DNA of 64,000 nucleotides from Sabellastarte sp. h YS-2021 (taxonomy: Eukaryota > Annelida > Polychaeta > Sabellida > Sabellidae): assembly GCA_964017235.1 (NCBI GenBank), contig OZ024931.1, positions 101,822,221 to 101,886,220 on the forward strand, in the 5' to 3' direction. Both the position numbers and the translations under genes were made by a program. Below are positions 54,947 through 64,000 of the stretch, piece by piece. Under the pieces are notes generated by a model. That model was given only the letters and a program-made list of their open reading frames with translations. It did no database searches and was not told the origin of the DNA. How positions within the stretch are numbered: the stretch's first letter is position 1; every line of letters starts with the position of its first letter.

Positions 54947-55094
54947 CCCATATTCTCCAGAGGGAGTTATAATCTATGGCTAATACTGGCTTGCTTAGGC
55001 GCGAAGTCGAGATGACTCTATTACATCCACAGTTAGGTGAAACGAGAGGTCAAGAACTTAGGAACTCGTCCTCACAAACAAATGTTCTCAGAAC

Positions 55095-57059
55095 GTGTTA
55101 AACATTATCACCAATGGCTACGTTCTGCCATTCCTTTCAAAACCAAACTTGGTCAGATTTCCTCTGATTCTGTCAGAGTACAAGGCCCAACAAAAAGACC
55201 AAGCCTTAGCCACTTGTATCCAGTCTCTCCTGTCAAAGAACGCCATCAAAAGGGTGGAAAATGTAAAATCTCTAGGGTTTTACAGTCGCCTGTTCCTAGT
55301 ACCCAAGCCTCACCAAAGGTGGAGGCCAGTCATAGACTTAAGCAGGCTCAACACTTTTCTACACGTAGAAAAGTTCAAAATGGAAACTACAGAGTCCATC
55401 AGGACCTCCCTGATTCCAGGGGAGTGGGTATCGTCGATAGATCTGTCGGACGCTTACCTGCACATCCCCATCCACCCAAACTCAAGGAAATACCTTACAA
55501 AATACAAAGCTCAGGTGTTCCAGTTCACCTCCCTCCCTTTCGGACTGGCCACAGCCCCCCAGGTCTTTACAATGATCGTAAAGGAAGTGAAACGAATGGC
55601 CCTCTCAAGAGGACTCAGAATTCACCAATACCTGGATGACTGGCTGATCAGGTCCCAGTCTCAGGAGGAAGCCCAAGTGAACACTCAGGCGGTGGTAGAC
55701 ATAACTCAGTCCTTCGGGTGGATAATAAATCAGGAAAAATCAGAACTGAAACCTACTCAGGTGTTTTCGTTTGTGGGCTACGAATACCATCTAGATTCAG
55801 CCCTTGTGAAACCCACTCAAGAGAGATGGCTCAAACTTCAGGATTTGATCCTACGACTCAAGTCAAAACGTGTTTTGACTGCAAGATGTTTGATGTCTCT
55901 AATTGGGTTGCTAGCCTCAACGGAGAAAATGGTCCCGGAGGGACGCCTTCACATGAGGCCCTTTCAGTTTCATCTCAAGGAGCACTGGTGATATCCTCAG
56001 TTGCTGGACAACCTCCTTCCTTGGACAGAAGCCATTGTAGCCCACCTAGATTGGTGGCAAAATCCCTCAAACGTGATGAAAGGTGCAGACCTTCATCCCA
56101 AAGACCACAGTATCCAACTCTTTACCGACGCCTCAAACGATGGTTGGGGCGCTCACTTAGACCAAAATTCTACAAACAGTCTGTGGTCAGATCGGGAAAA
56201 AAGGCTACACATAAATGTCCTAGAATTGAAGGCGGTCTCCCTGGCCCTTCAAGACTTCAAGGACCAGTGCCAGAACCAAACAGTGTTAGTTGCCACAGAC
56301 AACTCAACAGTGGTGGCCTACATCAACAAACAAGGAGGAACTCACTAAGCAGAGATGTGTGCTCTCCTGTGAAAGATCATGACCTGGTGCCATCACTACC
56401 ACATAATATTAAAAGCCAGGCACATTCCAGGGTGCCTGAATGTGATGGCCGACCTCCTGTCCAGGTCGAACCAAGTGCAGTCAACAGAATGGTCTCTGCA
56501 CCCACAGGTGTTCAAACAGATCTGCCAGAAGTGGTTCACACCTCATGTAGACTTATTTGCCACTCACCCGAACCACAAACTCCCACTGTACGTATCTCCT
56601 ATCCCAGACCCAAAGGCCTTGGACATAGATGCTCTAAACATAAACTGGACCAACCTCACGGCCTATGCTTACCCTCCTACGGCTCTCCTTCACAAGGTGA
56701 TCCAAAAGATCAAGCAATGTCATTGCCTGATCATCGTGATAGCCCCAGGCTGGCCAGGGATGCCCTGGTTTTGGGACCTAGTGCAGCTGTCAACAGAGAT
56801 CCCACTACAACTCCCAGTGTCAACGACCCTACTCAAACAGTCCCAGAAGTATGTGTTCCACAACAACCCACAACAGCTGAACCTCCACGCCTGGTGTCTA
56901 GGAGCGGACAACTCCAAGAACAAGGCTTCTCTGTGGAGGTGGCAGAGAGAATTGCTGCCCCTCAGCGGTCATCAACAAGGACCATCTACAAGTCAAAGTG
57001 GGCCCTATTTGAAAAATGGTGCAGAGAGAATTTGGTGGATTTCTCCACTCCATCTGTGA
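55095..57059 (+). pseudogene. DIRS copy F RT-RNase H polyprotein
   Basis: One frame with stops at 55989-55991 (TGA), 56346-56348 (TAA) and 56370-56372 (TGA, Trp in copies E and H). RT: RLFLVPKPHQRWRPVIDLSR, SSIDLSDAYLHIPIHP (residues about 114-129), FTSLPFGLATAPQVF and IHQYLDDWLIRS with YLDD at residues 179-182. RNase H: LFTDASNDGWGAHLD, ATDNSTVVAYINKQGG, LKARHIPGCLNVMADLLS. The linker VIAPGWPGMPWFWDLVQLS ends the frame. Gag and RT are closer together than usual because the spacer is deleted. Catalytic residues are intact despite the stops. Confidence 0.9.
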
Positions 57060-57990
57060 AACAAATCTCAGATTTTTTCATGTACCTGTACGAAGACCTA
57101 AACAGGCGCCCCTCGACCATTGATGGTTACAGGACTGCAATCGTTGACACTTTGGGCCCAATGGCCCACCATATTGCACATAATGCAGACCTTAACAGGT
57201 TACTCTCCAGTTTTCACAGGGATCGTCTCAAAAGTTCCAGAAATCTACCCAAGTGGAACCTTTCTGTTGTCCTCAACGAGCTCAAAAAAGCACCATTTGA
57301 GCCCATGAAAGACACAGACCTCAAACATCTTACTCTCAAAACTGCTTTCTTGCTAGCTTTGACCTCCAGCAAACGCCGCAGCGAAATCCATGCCTGGGTC
57401 GCAAACAAAGTATCTAATCTAGGCCAATGGGAAAAGGTCGCCTTGTTCCCTTCTTCTGATTTCATAGCCAAAAACCAACTAGCAAGAGAAGGTTCTCAAA
57501 GTGTGTCTCCGGTGACTATTCCTGCTTTGACTACCATTGTAGATAGACAATTTAAAGAAGACAGGACCCTGTGTCCGGTGCGGGCCCTGAGGTTTTATCT
57601 GGACCGAACAAAAGACCTGCGAGAGTCTCGTTCGCTCCTTTTCATCTCCTTTAAGAAAGGACATACCTCAGACATCAGACCGGCTACACTCTCTTCCTGG
57701 TTGAAACAAACCATTCTCCTTTGTTGCAAACAAGCAGACCAACAAGCCTTGGACTTGTTAAAGCCTTGTCCAAGTTAAAGCGCATGACATCCGGGCCTTC
57801 GCGGCCTCTAAGGCCTTTTACGGTGGGGTATCGGTGGACCAAATCATGCAAGCCTGTCACTGGAAAGCTCACAACACATTTACAAATTTTTACCTAAAAG
57901 ACCTTACTTGGTCAGACACCGACAACAATATGTATCTGGGACCCGTAGTGGCGGCACAACAAGTCCTAGATCCTTCCCCTCAGACCAGTT
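55718..57990 (+). pseudogene. DIRS copy F tyrosine recombinase, overprinted on RNase H
   Basis: A 686-codon frame (55718-57778) has no stop. Its first 400 codons lie on RT-RNase H in another frame and give a Ser/Pro/Arg/His-rich sequence. The recombinase begins near 56915: QLQEQGFSVEVAERIAAPQR, STRTIYKSKWALFEKWC, SVKQISDFFMYLYEDL (core-binding helices), TIDGYRTAIVDTL, LTSSKRRSEIHAWV (first catalytic Arg) and TLCPVRALRFYLDRTKDL. A small insertion near 57755-57775 shifts the frame. The rest reads KAHDIRAFAASKAF (HxxR) and QACHWKAHNTFTNFYLKDL with the nucleophilic Tyr, ending PVVAAQQV. One frameshift separates otherwise complete catalytic parts. Confidence 0.88.
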
Positions 57991-58009
57991 GTCCTCAGAA
58001 AGAAAAAAC

Positions 58010-58024
58010 GGGGGGGGGGGGGGG
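58010..58024 (+). other. Post-recombinase G-tract of DIRS copy F
   Basis: Fifteen Gs after TCCTCAGAAAGAAAAAAC, in the same position as in the other copies. Read in the recombinase frame it would encode a glycine run. Confidence 0.8.
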
Positions 58025-58089
58025 TACATCCGCTACAACCAAGTCTTCAGGAGTCTCTCCCAGGATCTAGGTATTCCTTTACCTTCAAG

Positions 58090-58484
58090 ATGTTACGGGT
58101 AAGGTCATTTTATTTTTTAGTTATCAAGTAATTTGTATTAAGGACTTATTAAGTTGTCATTAATCTCATATTCAGGTGGCAAAAATTTATGAGATGTCCA
58201 ACCATTGGGTTGGTCAGTCACTCGTGAAGGGCCCTCAGGGACCCTTAGACCTCAAGTGAGCACTGCTGCACTTCCGTCCTACAATCAAACATCTAGACAG
58301 TTTCAGCACTGTCTCTCATTTTACTTAGGTTTTTGGCTCGTTACAGGCCCGGTCTTTGGGATCGGGGCACTGTAAATGGGACTCAGACTGGTATTTCTGG
58401 CACTATTCTTTACATATTAATTCAAAATCTTAGAAAAAAATGACATATCTTCCAGTCTCAGCTGTAATCCCGCCACCGGGCGGT
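58090..58484. other. DIRS copy F 3' noncoding region
   Basis: About 400 bp between the recombinase and the internal complementary region without coding signal. Part of it (from about 58385) is repeated inverted at 52421-52504, confirming that it belongs to the element. Confidence 0.6.
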
Positions 58485-58566
58485 TGAATTCAGCATTAAG
58501 TCCCACATGGTAAGCTATTGTAGCGCAATAAAATTGAAAATTTTAATTACTTAAATGTAGCTTTAA
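58485..58566 (+). repeat. Internal complementary region of DIRS copy F
   Basis: CAGCATTAAGTCCCACATGG, then TAAGCTATTGTAGCGCAATA and AAATT, is the complement of the left end at 52813-52855. AAAATTTTAATTACTTAAAT follows as the complement of an F-type right end (compare 52352-52376). It could be taken for a right terminal repeat, but the AT-rich second half argues for the internal region. Confidence 0.75.
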
Positions 58567-58614
58567 AAGATTCAGTCTCTGCTTCTACTACCGGCTTGTC
58601 CGGACCGGCAGTTC

Positions 58615-59600
58615 ATGTCCTTGATAGGTCTGGTAACAGCCACAGAAAAGCAAGTTCACCTAGTCCGACTCCACATGAGACCCATACAGTGGCATCTCAA
58701 AAACAACTGGAGAATACCGGAATCCCTAGAAAAGGTGATCCCAATTCCCAAGTCACTGCACCCGCATCTACAATGGTGGCTACAAAAAGACAACGTTCTT
58801 ACAGGCCAGTCATTCACTCACTCACTCATGCCCGTCACTCCCTCTGGAGCATAGGCCGCGCACAACAGTCCGCCAGAGTCCTCTGTCCTGGGCTGTTCTC
58901 TCGAGGTGTCCCCAGCTGTAACCCGTCTTCTTGGTGTCAGCCTCAAGGTCACGTCGCCAGGTGTTTCTTGGCCTACCTCTCTTTCTCTTGCCCTGTGGGT
59001 TCCATTTTAATGCCTGCCTGGTGATGTTGCTGGCCGGCTTCCTCAGAGTGTGTCCAATCCATCTCCATCGTCGGCTCCTGATCTCCTCTTCTGCTGGTAA
59101 CTGATTTGTACTGTGCCAGAGATCTGGGTTGCTGATGGTGTCAGGCCAGCGTATTTGGAGTCATTACACCCTATAAAACATGCTCTGCAGATATTTACAG
59201 ACGCATCAAAAGAAGGGTGGGGCGCTCACTTAAACGAACGCACTGCAAGAGGATCTTGGTCCCTACCAGAAAGCAAGCTGCACATAAACTACCTGGAGTT
59301 AAAAGCAGTCTTTTAGCTCTAAAAGATTTTCAAGATATAGTACTTGTTGCAACCGACAACACTACAGTAGTGTCTTACATAAACAAGGAGGGAGGCATGA
59401 GGTCGGGCCCACTTTGTGCCCTTGACCTGGTGTACCAAACACCAAGTGACGCTGAAAGCCCGTCACATCTCAGGCCAACTGAATGTGGTAGCAAACAAGC
59501 TATCCCGCCTAGGCCAGACCATTCAAACAGAATGGTCCCTCCTTCAAGAGGTTTTTCAAGCTTTATGAAGCAGGTGGCACCGGCCCAAAATAGATCTATT
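58615..59600 (+). pseudogene. DIRS copy G RT connection and RNase H, disrupted
   Basis: 58615-58849 reads MSLIGLVTATEKQVHLVRLH and SLEKVIPIPKSLHPHLQWWL. After the LINE insert the same frame resumes at about 59158 with SLHPIKHALQIFTDASKEGW and YLELKAVF. A slip near 59315 changes frame to LVATDNTTVVSYINKEGG. A short deletion then removes the CALLWRL region. The RNase H Asp residues in TDAS and ATDN are present. The remaining RNase H and linker are recognisable in shifted frames up to about 60000 (IILIAPGWPNMPWFWDLV at about 59776). Confidence 0.8.
58850..59157 (-). mobile_element. C-terminal fragment of a non-LTR retrotransposon inserted in DIRS copy G
   Basis: On the minus strand it encodes [20 protein letters not shown], then [32 protein letters not shown] and [12 protein letters not shown]. 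This is the well-known C-terminal tail of a widespread invertebrate endonuclease-reverse transcriptase LINE. It interrupts the RT-RNase H connection of copy G between LTGQSFT and SLHPIKHAL. Only the 3' end was inserted, typical of 5'-truncated LINEs. CTCTGGAG on the left and TTTGGAG on the right may be a short target duplication. Confidence 0.85.
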
Positions 59601-61010
59601 CGCCACGAGGTTCAACAACAAATTACCTCAGTTTGTGTCACCAGTTCCGGACCCACTGGCAGTAGCAGTGGATGCACTCAGTTTCCAATAGGAGGATCTG
59701 GATGCTTACGCCTTCCCACTGACAGCCATTTTGGGCAAAGTAGTGGAGAAGTTGCAGGATTCTCCATGCAAGAGAATCATCCTGATTGCCCCGGGATGGC
59801 CCAACATGCCTTGGTTTTGGGACCTAGTGACCATGTCCAGTCAGGTCCCTCTGAGCCTGCCCAACCTTCCCAACCTGTTAACACAGCCGTTCAATCAGAT
59901 CCCTCACAGAAATCTGATAAATCTAACTCTCCATGCATGGCTCCTAGAGCCTCAGCAATCAAAGAACAGGGCTTCTCTGAAGCAGTGGTAGCAAGGATTG
60001 AGGCTCCTGAAAGAGGATCAACCAGATCAGTCTATGACGTAAAGTGGACCATTTTTACAAAGTGGTGCATCACTAATCAGGTGGACTTCAGGGCACCCCC
60101 TGTAAAATTGGTTGCTGACTTCCTTATGTATCTCTTTGAGGACAGGAAGATACAGCCCAGCACCATTGATGGTTACAGATCAGCCATTGCTGATAAACTG
60201 GGAAATTCAACCCTCAATATCAGCAAAGATGAAAATCTCACTCGTCTCTTGGATAGCTTCCATAGAGACAGACCCAAGGTAGAAGGGGTATCCCTTCCTG
60301 GAACCTATCTCTGGTCTTACACCAGCTGACAAAGGCTCCTTTTGAACCAATCAAGGAGGCTGTCTTGAAGCACTTGACCTTCAAGACAGTTTTCCTCTTA
60401 GGCCTTGGTTCGGGCAAGCACAGAAGTGAGATTCATGCTTGGCAAAACAGAAATATCAGACACCAATCTGACTGATCAAAGGTGTCCCTGTATCCATCAC
60501 CCAGCTTTCTTTCAAAGAACCAGCTGGCCAAAGAGGGTCCTGATAGTGTGGCCCCAGTGGTAATTGCAGCCCTGGCACCTACTCTGGATAGATCCCTCAA
60601 GTCTGACAGGTCCCTTTGTCCGGTCAGAGCACTGCGCTACTACAGGACAGGACCTCAGACCTTCGGCAAAATAAAGAGTTGGTCTTTGTTTCCTTCAAGA
60701 AAGGTTTTAACAGAGACATCTCACCTGCCACTATCTCCTCATGGATCAAGCAAACTGTGATCCTATGTTATGAGCTCTCAGACCAGGAGGCCCACACATT
60801 ACATCAGGTCAAAGCCCATGATGTTAGGGCCTTTGCTGCCTCTAAAGCCTTCCAATCGGGAGTTTCTTTAGAACAGATCTTAGCAGCCTGCCACTGGAAA
60901 TCACACAAAACCTTCACACAATTTTATCTGAAGGATGTGGCTTGGGCTGACTCGGAGCTCTACCATCTGGGACCGGTCGTGGTGCTCAGCAGATCCACTC
61001 TGACGTGCTT
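59320..61010 (+). pseudogene. DIRS copy G tyrosine recombinase, overprinted start
   Basis: The frame over the RNase H region is open and Ser/Pro/Gln-rich (PDHSNRMVPPSRGFSS). It enters the recombinase at about 59940: APRASAIKEQGFSEAVVARI, STRSVYDVKWTIFTKWCITN, PVKLVADFLMYLFEDRK and IDGYRSAIADKLGN. A slip near 60290 moves on to GSGKHRSEIHAWQN (about 60410, catalytic Arg kept in HRSE) and TGA at 60474. PVRALRYYRTG in a shifted frame follows, and the last frame, 60616-61010, reads HQVKAHDVRAFAASKAFQSG (HxxR), LAACHWKSHKTFTQFYLKDV with the Tyr. Disrupted by frameshifts, but every catalytic motif is readable. Confidence 0.85.
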
Positions 61011-61084
61011 CCTTCAGGAGGTTTATTTCTATGGGACTGAACTCATCCCTCTCTTCCCCTACCTCAGAGCAGGTCTGTTAAAAA

Positions 61085-61107
61085 GGGGGGGGGGGGGGGG
61101 GGGGGGG
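61085..61107 (+). other. Post-recombinase G-tract of DIRS copy G
   Basis: Twenty-three consecutive Gs after CCTCAGAGCAGGTCTGTTAA and AAA. This is the longest G run of the five copies that keep the tract. Confidence 0.85.
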
Positions 61108-61250
61108 AGGTAAGTCAGTTTGGACCGGTTAACCAGTTTCTGTCGACTGACTATGGCCTTAAGGTTTTCCTGACCTCAAGGTCTACTCAGGCTTGGACAA
61201 AATTTTGTTAATTATCTTATGAGTCCCTAGTAACTTACCCGCCGACCAAG

Positions 61251-61358
61251 CGGTAGTTATTCAGCTATTGTCCATTGGATAGGATGTATTAACGCAATAA
61301 AATTGCAAATTTAATAGGTAAATTAAATTTTTATAAGTTAATACCCTATCCAATGGAC
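61251..61358 (+). repeat. Internal complementary region of DIRS copy G
   Basis: 61251-61302 (ATTCAGCTATTGTCCATTGG, ATAGGATGTATTAACGCAAT, AAAA) is the complement of a C/G-type left end. It is joined at 61302/61303 to TTGCAAATTTAATAGGTAAA, the complement of the right end at 61580-61632. Confidence 0.88.
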
Positions 61359-61632
61359 ACACAAGACCCTCCCACCGACCCCGCTATCAGTTTACTAGGG
61401 GTCTAATAGGTTTAGACAATGAAAAAGATACTATGACGTCACGCTGTCTAGACAGGAAGGAAGTACAACACGCCATCTGGCGAGTGCACAGTGTTGGACC
61501 GACCTGGCCGGTGGGAACACAGGACGTCTTTTTCTGACGTTTGGCGGGCCGGTCCGCGCCGACCAGATAAGCTATTGTGCATTGGATAGGGTATTAACTT
61601 ATAAAAATTTAATTTACCTATTAAATTTGCAA
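61359..61632 (+). repeat. Right terminal repeat of DIRS copy G with CRE-like module
   Basis: Contains TGACGTCA at 61434-61441, two bases, then CTGTCTAGACAG at 61444-61455. The GGCGGGCCGGTCCGCGCCGA stretch and the outer end GGGTATTAACTTATAAAAAT to TTTGCAA follow. It is the inverted counterpart of the left repeats of C and D. Confidence 0.85.
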
Positions 61633-61690
61633 TTTTATTGCGTTAGTACACCTTACCTAACAGATGATAGATAGAATAACTACCCAGTGG
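61633..61690 (-). repeat. Left-end half of an E-type internal complementary region, fused to copy G
   Basis: Plus strand: TTTTATTGCGTTAGTACACC, TTACCTAACAGATGATAG. This is an E-type left-end sequence, here as the first half of copy H's internal complementary region. It abuts the G-type right end at 61632/61633, exactly at the point where left and right ends meet in a normal complementary region. Confidence 0.8.
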
Positions 61691-61798
61691 AAGGAGGGCA
61701 GCTTCCTTAGGACTAGATGGAACTCTATGTACAGGCAAACGAGCTCTGGCCTGGCTGATAAAGGAGCCACACCATGCCCTTAAGGCCCAAACTTAGTG

Positions 61799-61808
61799 CC
61801 CCCCCCCC
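61799..61808 (-). other. Post-recombinase G-tract of DIRS copy H
   Basis: Ten Cs on the plus strand; the minus strand reads CCTCAGAGTGGGAAAAAG followed by the G run, the same context as in copies D, E, F and G. Confidence 0.75.
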
Positions 61809-62034
61809 TTTTTCCCACTCTGAGGGGAGGAAGAGAGGAAGAGTTCAGCCCTAGAGATTCCAAATTCCAAGTCAACCCAAGCAAGAATGGAATAAGGTCT
61901 TATACGCTGTGCATCTGGCACCTAGGTAAAAACCCTAAACTGAGGAATAGGTCAAACACAAAAAGAGACCTATACCAAACAAAACTCAGAACTGTTTTGT
62001 ACACTATATACAAGACAGGAGCACAGGAGATTCA

Positions 62035-63120
62035 GTGATGGATCTGCTGGGCAGCCACCACAGGACCCAAATGAAAAAGCTCAGAGTCCGCCCAAGCAAC
62101 ATCTTCAAGATAGAACTGGGTAAAGGTGTTGTGGGACTTCCAATGGCATGCTGCCAGGATTTGGTCCAGAGAAATGCCACCCTAAAAGGCTTTGGAAGCC
62201 GTGAAAGCTCTATCGTCATGAGCTTTAACTTGGTGCAAAGTTAGAACCTCCTGATCTGATAGCTCATAACAAAGGATAACTGTCTGCTTAATCCAAGACG
62301 AGATCGAGCAGGAAAGATATCCTTGGTGAATCCCTTTTTGAAGGAGCCAAAGACCAGCTCTTTGCCCTGTCTTAGGTATTGTGTCTTGTCCAGATAATAG
62401 TGTAAAGCTCTCACTGGACAAAGAGACCTATCCTCCTTCAGGGATTTATCCAGAGTAGGGGCCAAGGCTGGGATGACCACTGGAGCCACGCACTCTGGGC
62501 CCTCCTTTGCCAAGTGGTTCTTAGCCAAAAACTTGGGGAAGGGTAAAGGGACACTTTTGACCAGTCAGCTTGGTGTCTAATGTTCTTATTCAACCACATG
62601 TGTATCTCACTCCTACGCTTCCCAGAACCTAGGGCTAGAAGAAAAACTGTCTTAAAAGTCAGATGCTTCAAAGACGCCTTTCTGAGAGGTTCAAAAGGTG
62701 GTTTGGTGAGTTGATGTAAAACCAAGGAGAGGTTCCAGGAGGGAAATCCCCGATGCCCCTTAGGTCTATCTCTATGAAAACTGTCCAACAGGCGAGTTGG
62801 CAACAGGAAAATTTTCATCTTTGCTCACATTTAAGGAGGCATTGCCTAATTTGTCCGCAATGGCTGACCTGTAACCATCAATAGTACTGGGTTGAAGATT
62901 CTTCTCCTGGAAAAGATGCAGGAGAAAATCTGCTACTTGTTTGATAGATGGAGACCTGAAGTCCACCTGAATTGTTTCACACCATCTGACAAAAACGGCC
63001 CACTTTGCCTCATAGACTGTTCTGGTTGAACGTCTTTGAGGAGCCTCAATTCGTAACACCACTGGGCTAGAGAACCCTTGCTCCTTGATTGCCTCGACTC
63101 TAGGAGCCATGCGTGAAGGT
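62035..63120 (-). pseudogene. DIRS copy H tyrosine recombinase
   Basis: Minus strand, from about 63120: EAIKEQGFSSPVVLRIEAPQ, RRSTRTVYEAKWAVFVRWCE, PSIKQVADFLLHLFQEKN, TIDGYRSAIADKLGNASLN. A change near 62815 moves to another frame: LDSFHRDRPKGHRG, LALGSGKRRSEIHMWLNK with the first catalytic Arg, then KEDRSLCPVRALHYYLDKTQ and HQVKAHDDRAFTASKAF. HxxR is retained as HDDR with a changed third residue. The last part with FTQFY is in a shifted frame (about 62040-62150). At least three frame changes. Confidence 0.85.
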
Positions 63121-64000
63121 TGAGGCTGGTCAGATCCCTGTGACGTGCCTTGTTCAAGGGCTGGGTCACAAGATCGGGATGATTGGGTAGGCAAAGGGGT
63201 ATCTGAGACGACAGATCCACCAGATCCCAGAACCACGGCATGTTGGGCCAACCCGGAGCTATCAGGATCACTCTCTTGTACAGATGATCTGACAGTTTGC
63301 TGACCACTTTGCCCAGTAACGATACTGGGGGAAAGGCATACATGTCCAAGTTCTCCCAGGAGACTGTTAGAGCGGTCCACTGCCCAAGCATTGGGGTCTG
63401 GTATTGGAGACACAAACTTTGCTAGCTTGCAATTGTACCTGGTCGCAAACATATCGACCTGGGGACAGTGCCAGGTTTGACACAGGAGGTCGAATACCTC
63501 CTGATGAAGAGACCATTCTGTGTGAATTATTTGGCCTTGTCGAGACAATTTGTCCGAAATCACATTCAGACAACCTGGGATATGTCTGGCCTTTAGAACA
63601 ACATGTCTCAGATTGCACCAGCACAGGAGCCGCCATAGAAGGGCACAAAGTGAGCCTGACTTCATACCTTCCTCCTTGTTTATGTATGGCACAACTGTAG
63701 TGTTGTCTGTGGCAACTAGAACAACTTTCCCCTGTACCATGTGCTGGAACCTTTTTAGTGCCAGCAAGACAGCCTTTAGTACCAGGAAATTTATATGCAG
63801 TTGACTTTCTGGAACTGACCAGGTGCCGCTTGCTGTGAAGTCACCTAAGTGAGCACCCCAGCCTTCTTTTGAGGCATCTGTAAAGATTTGAAGAGCATGA
63901 CGCAGAGGGTGCAGAGGTCGACCTAGTAAGACATTTGTCTCCTTGGTCCACCATTGAAGGTGCGTGTGAAGAGTCCTTGGAATTGGTATCTCCTTTTCCA
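63120..64000 (-). pseudogene. DIRS copy H RNase H and linker (partial, window edge)
   Basis: Minus strand: FTDASKEGWGAHLGDFTASG at the edge, ATDNTTVVPYINKEEGMKSG, VVLKARHIPGCLNVISDKLS and EVFDLLCQTWHCPQVDMFAT. Near 63377 a one-base change fuses this frame to the overprinted frame that leads straight into the recombinase, so one open frame of 331 codons (63767-62772) spans RNase H and recombinase start. The linker itself (WENLDMYAFPPVSLLG, LIAPGWPNMPWFWDLVDLSS) continues in the original frame at 63415-62933. Confidence 0.85.

Larger units (their letters stand above)
52813..58566 (+). mobile_element. DIRS retrotransposon copy F, best preserved, right repeat missing
   Basis: The left end is AATTTTATTACGCTACAATA, then GCTTACCATGTGGGACTTAA. 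Its reverse complement is found at 58495-58542 followed by GAAAATTTTAATTACTTAAA, which by comparison with copies E and G is the internal complementary region. The true right repeat is absent and copy G follows at once. Gag is almost complete; RT-RNase H and recombinase have few disruptions. It forms a distinct subfamily from C, D, G and from E, H, with its own end sequence. Confidence 0.9.
58567..61632 (+). mobile_element. DIRS retrotransposon copy G, 5' truncated
   Basis: Starts inside the RT connection (MSLIGLVTATEK) directly after copy F and lacks left repeat, gag and the RT core. It is interrupted by a minus-strand LINE fragment (58850-59157). RNase H, recombinase, a 23-base G-tract, the internal complementary region (61251-61358) and a complete right repeat ending TTTGCAA at 61632 follow. 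Related most closely to copies C and D. Confidence 0.9.
61633..64000 (-). mobile_element. DIRS retrotransposon copy H (E-type), minus strand, runs off the window
   Basis: From the right edge inward on the minus strand: RNase H, linker, recombinase, 3' noncoding part with a G-tract (61799-61808 as C), then the left-end half of the internal complementary region, ending GCAATAAAA at 61633. The second half of that region is supplied by the right end of copy G. The sequence is close to copy E throughout (FHRDRPKG..FPSWNLSLVLHQLT in H against the same block in E). Confidence 0.9.

Noticed and set aside
1..64000. tRNA, rRNA or other structured RNA genes
   Set aside because: No convincing cloverleaf with A and B boxes or rRNA core was recognised by eye; a covariance-model search would be decisive and was not possible.

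Overview
The window is eukaryotic and AT-rich. It contains spliced exons, long introns and almost no intact coding sequence apart from transposable elements. The repeat content points to a lophotrochozoan animal, most likely a bivalve mollusc. That content is DIRS-type tyrosine-recombinase retrotransposons, an L1/Tx1-like LINE, and intronic repeats of about 135-170 bp units behind unique lead sequences, resembling bivalve 'pearl' elements. The organism is an inference; no host gene here is diagnostic.

Host gene: three small plus-strand exons form part of one receptor tyrosine kinase-like gene. They are 11693-11878 (extracellular stub, transmembrane helix, basic stop-transfer), 24591-24782 (juxtamembrane, start of the kinase domain) and 49314-49397 (rest of the glycine loop and the VALK lysine). 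All visible splice junctions are phase 1, and the glycine-rich loop is split exactly by the second intron. The introns are about 12.7 kb, 24.5 kb and more than 14.6 kb, and the remaining exons lie outside the window. A second possible gene is an intact 277-codon MADF-like ORF on the minus strand (50247-51080) in the third intron.

Layout: 1-8.9 kb holds LINE and DIRS debris, a 2.4-kb foldback-like DNA transposon (4415-6840, AGAG duplication) and a 600-bp Tc1/mariner-type MITE (8234-8833). 9-18.4 kb holds three minisatellite blocks around the first exon. 18.4-23.9 kb is a decayed but end-to-end DIRS element (copy C). 26.4-29.8 kb is another (copy D). 29.8-44.6 kb is minisatellite territory interrupted by an inverted DIRS end, a 5.7-kb L1/Tx1-like LINE with a target duplication (33414-39086) and a MITE with 30-bp perfect terminal repeats (40381-41056). 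44.6-48.7 kb is DIRS copy E. 51.4-64 kb is a DIRS cluster: an inverted F-type fragment, an inverted E-type hairpin end, the best-preserved copy F (gag, RT, RNase H, recombinase), copy G, and copy H on the minus strand running off the window.

The DIRS copies share one architecture: left inverted repeat, gag, RT-RNase H, an overlapping tyrosine recombinase frame, a G-tract, an internal complementary region equal to the reverse complement of the joined element ends, then a right inverted repeat. This fits the known DIRS-1 model in which a circular intermediate is completed on the internal complementary region and inserted by the recombinase. All copies seen carry stops, frameshifts or truncations. 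The most unusual signals are a conserved ITR module (CTGTCTAGACAG, two bases, TGACGTCA), the G-tract after the recombinase in five copies, a Cys-rich reading frame between gag and RT in copy E, the open frame overprinted on RNase H, and the exact end-to-ICR fusion between copies G and H.
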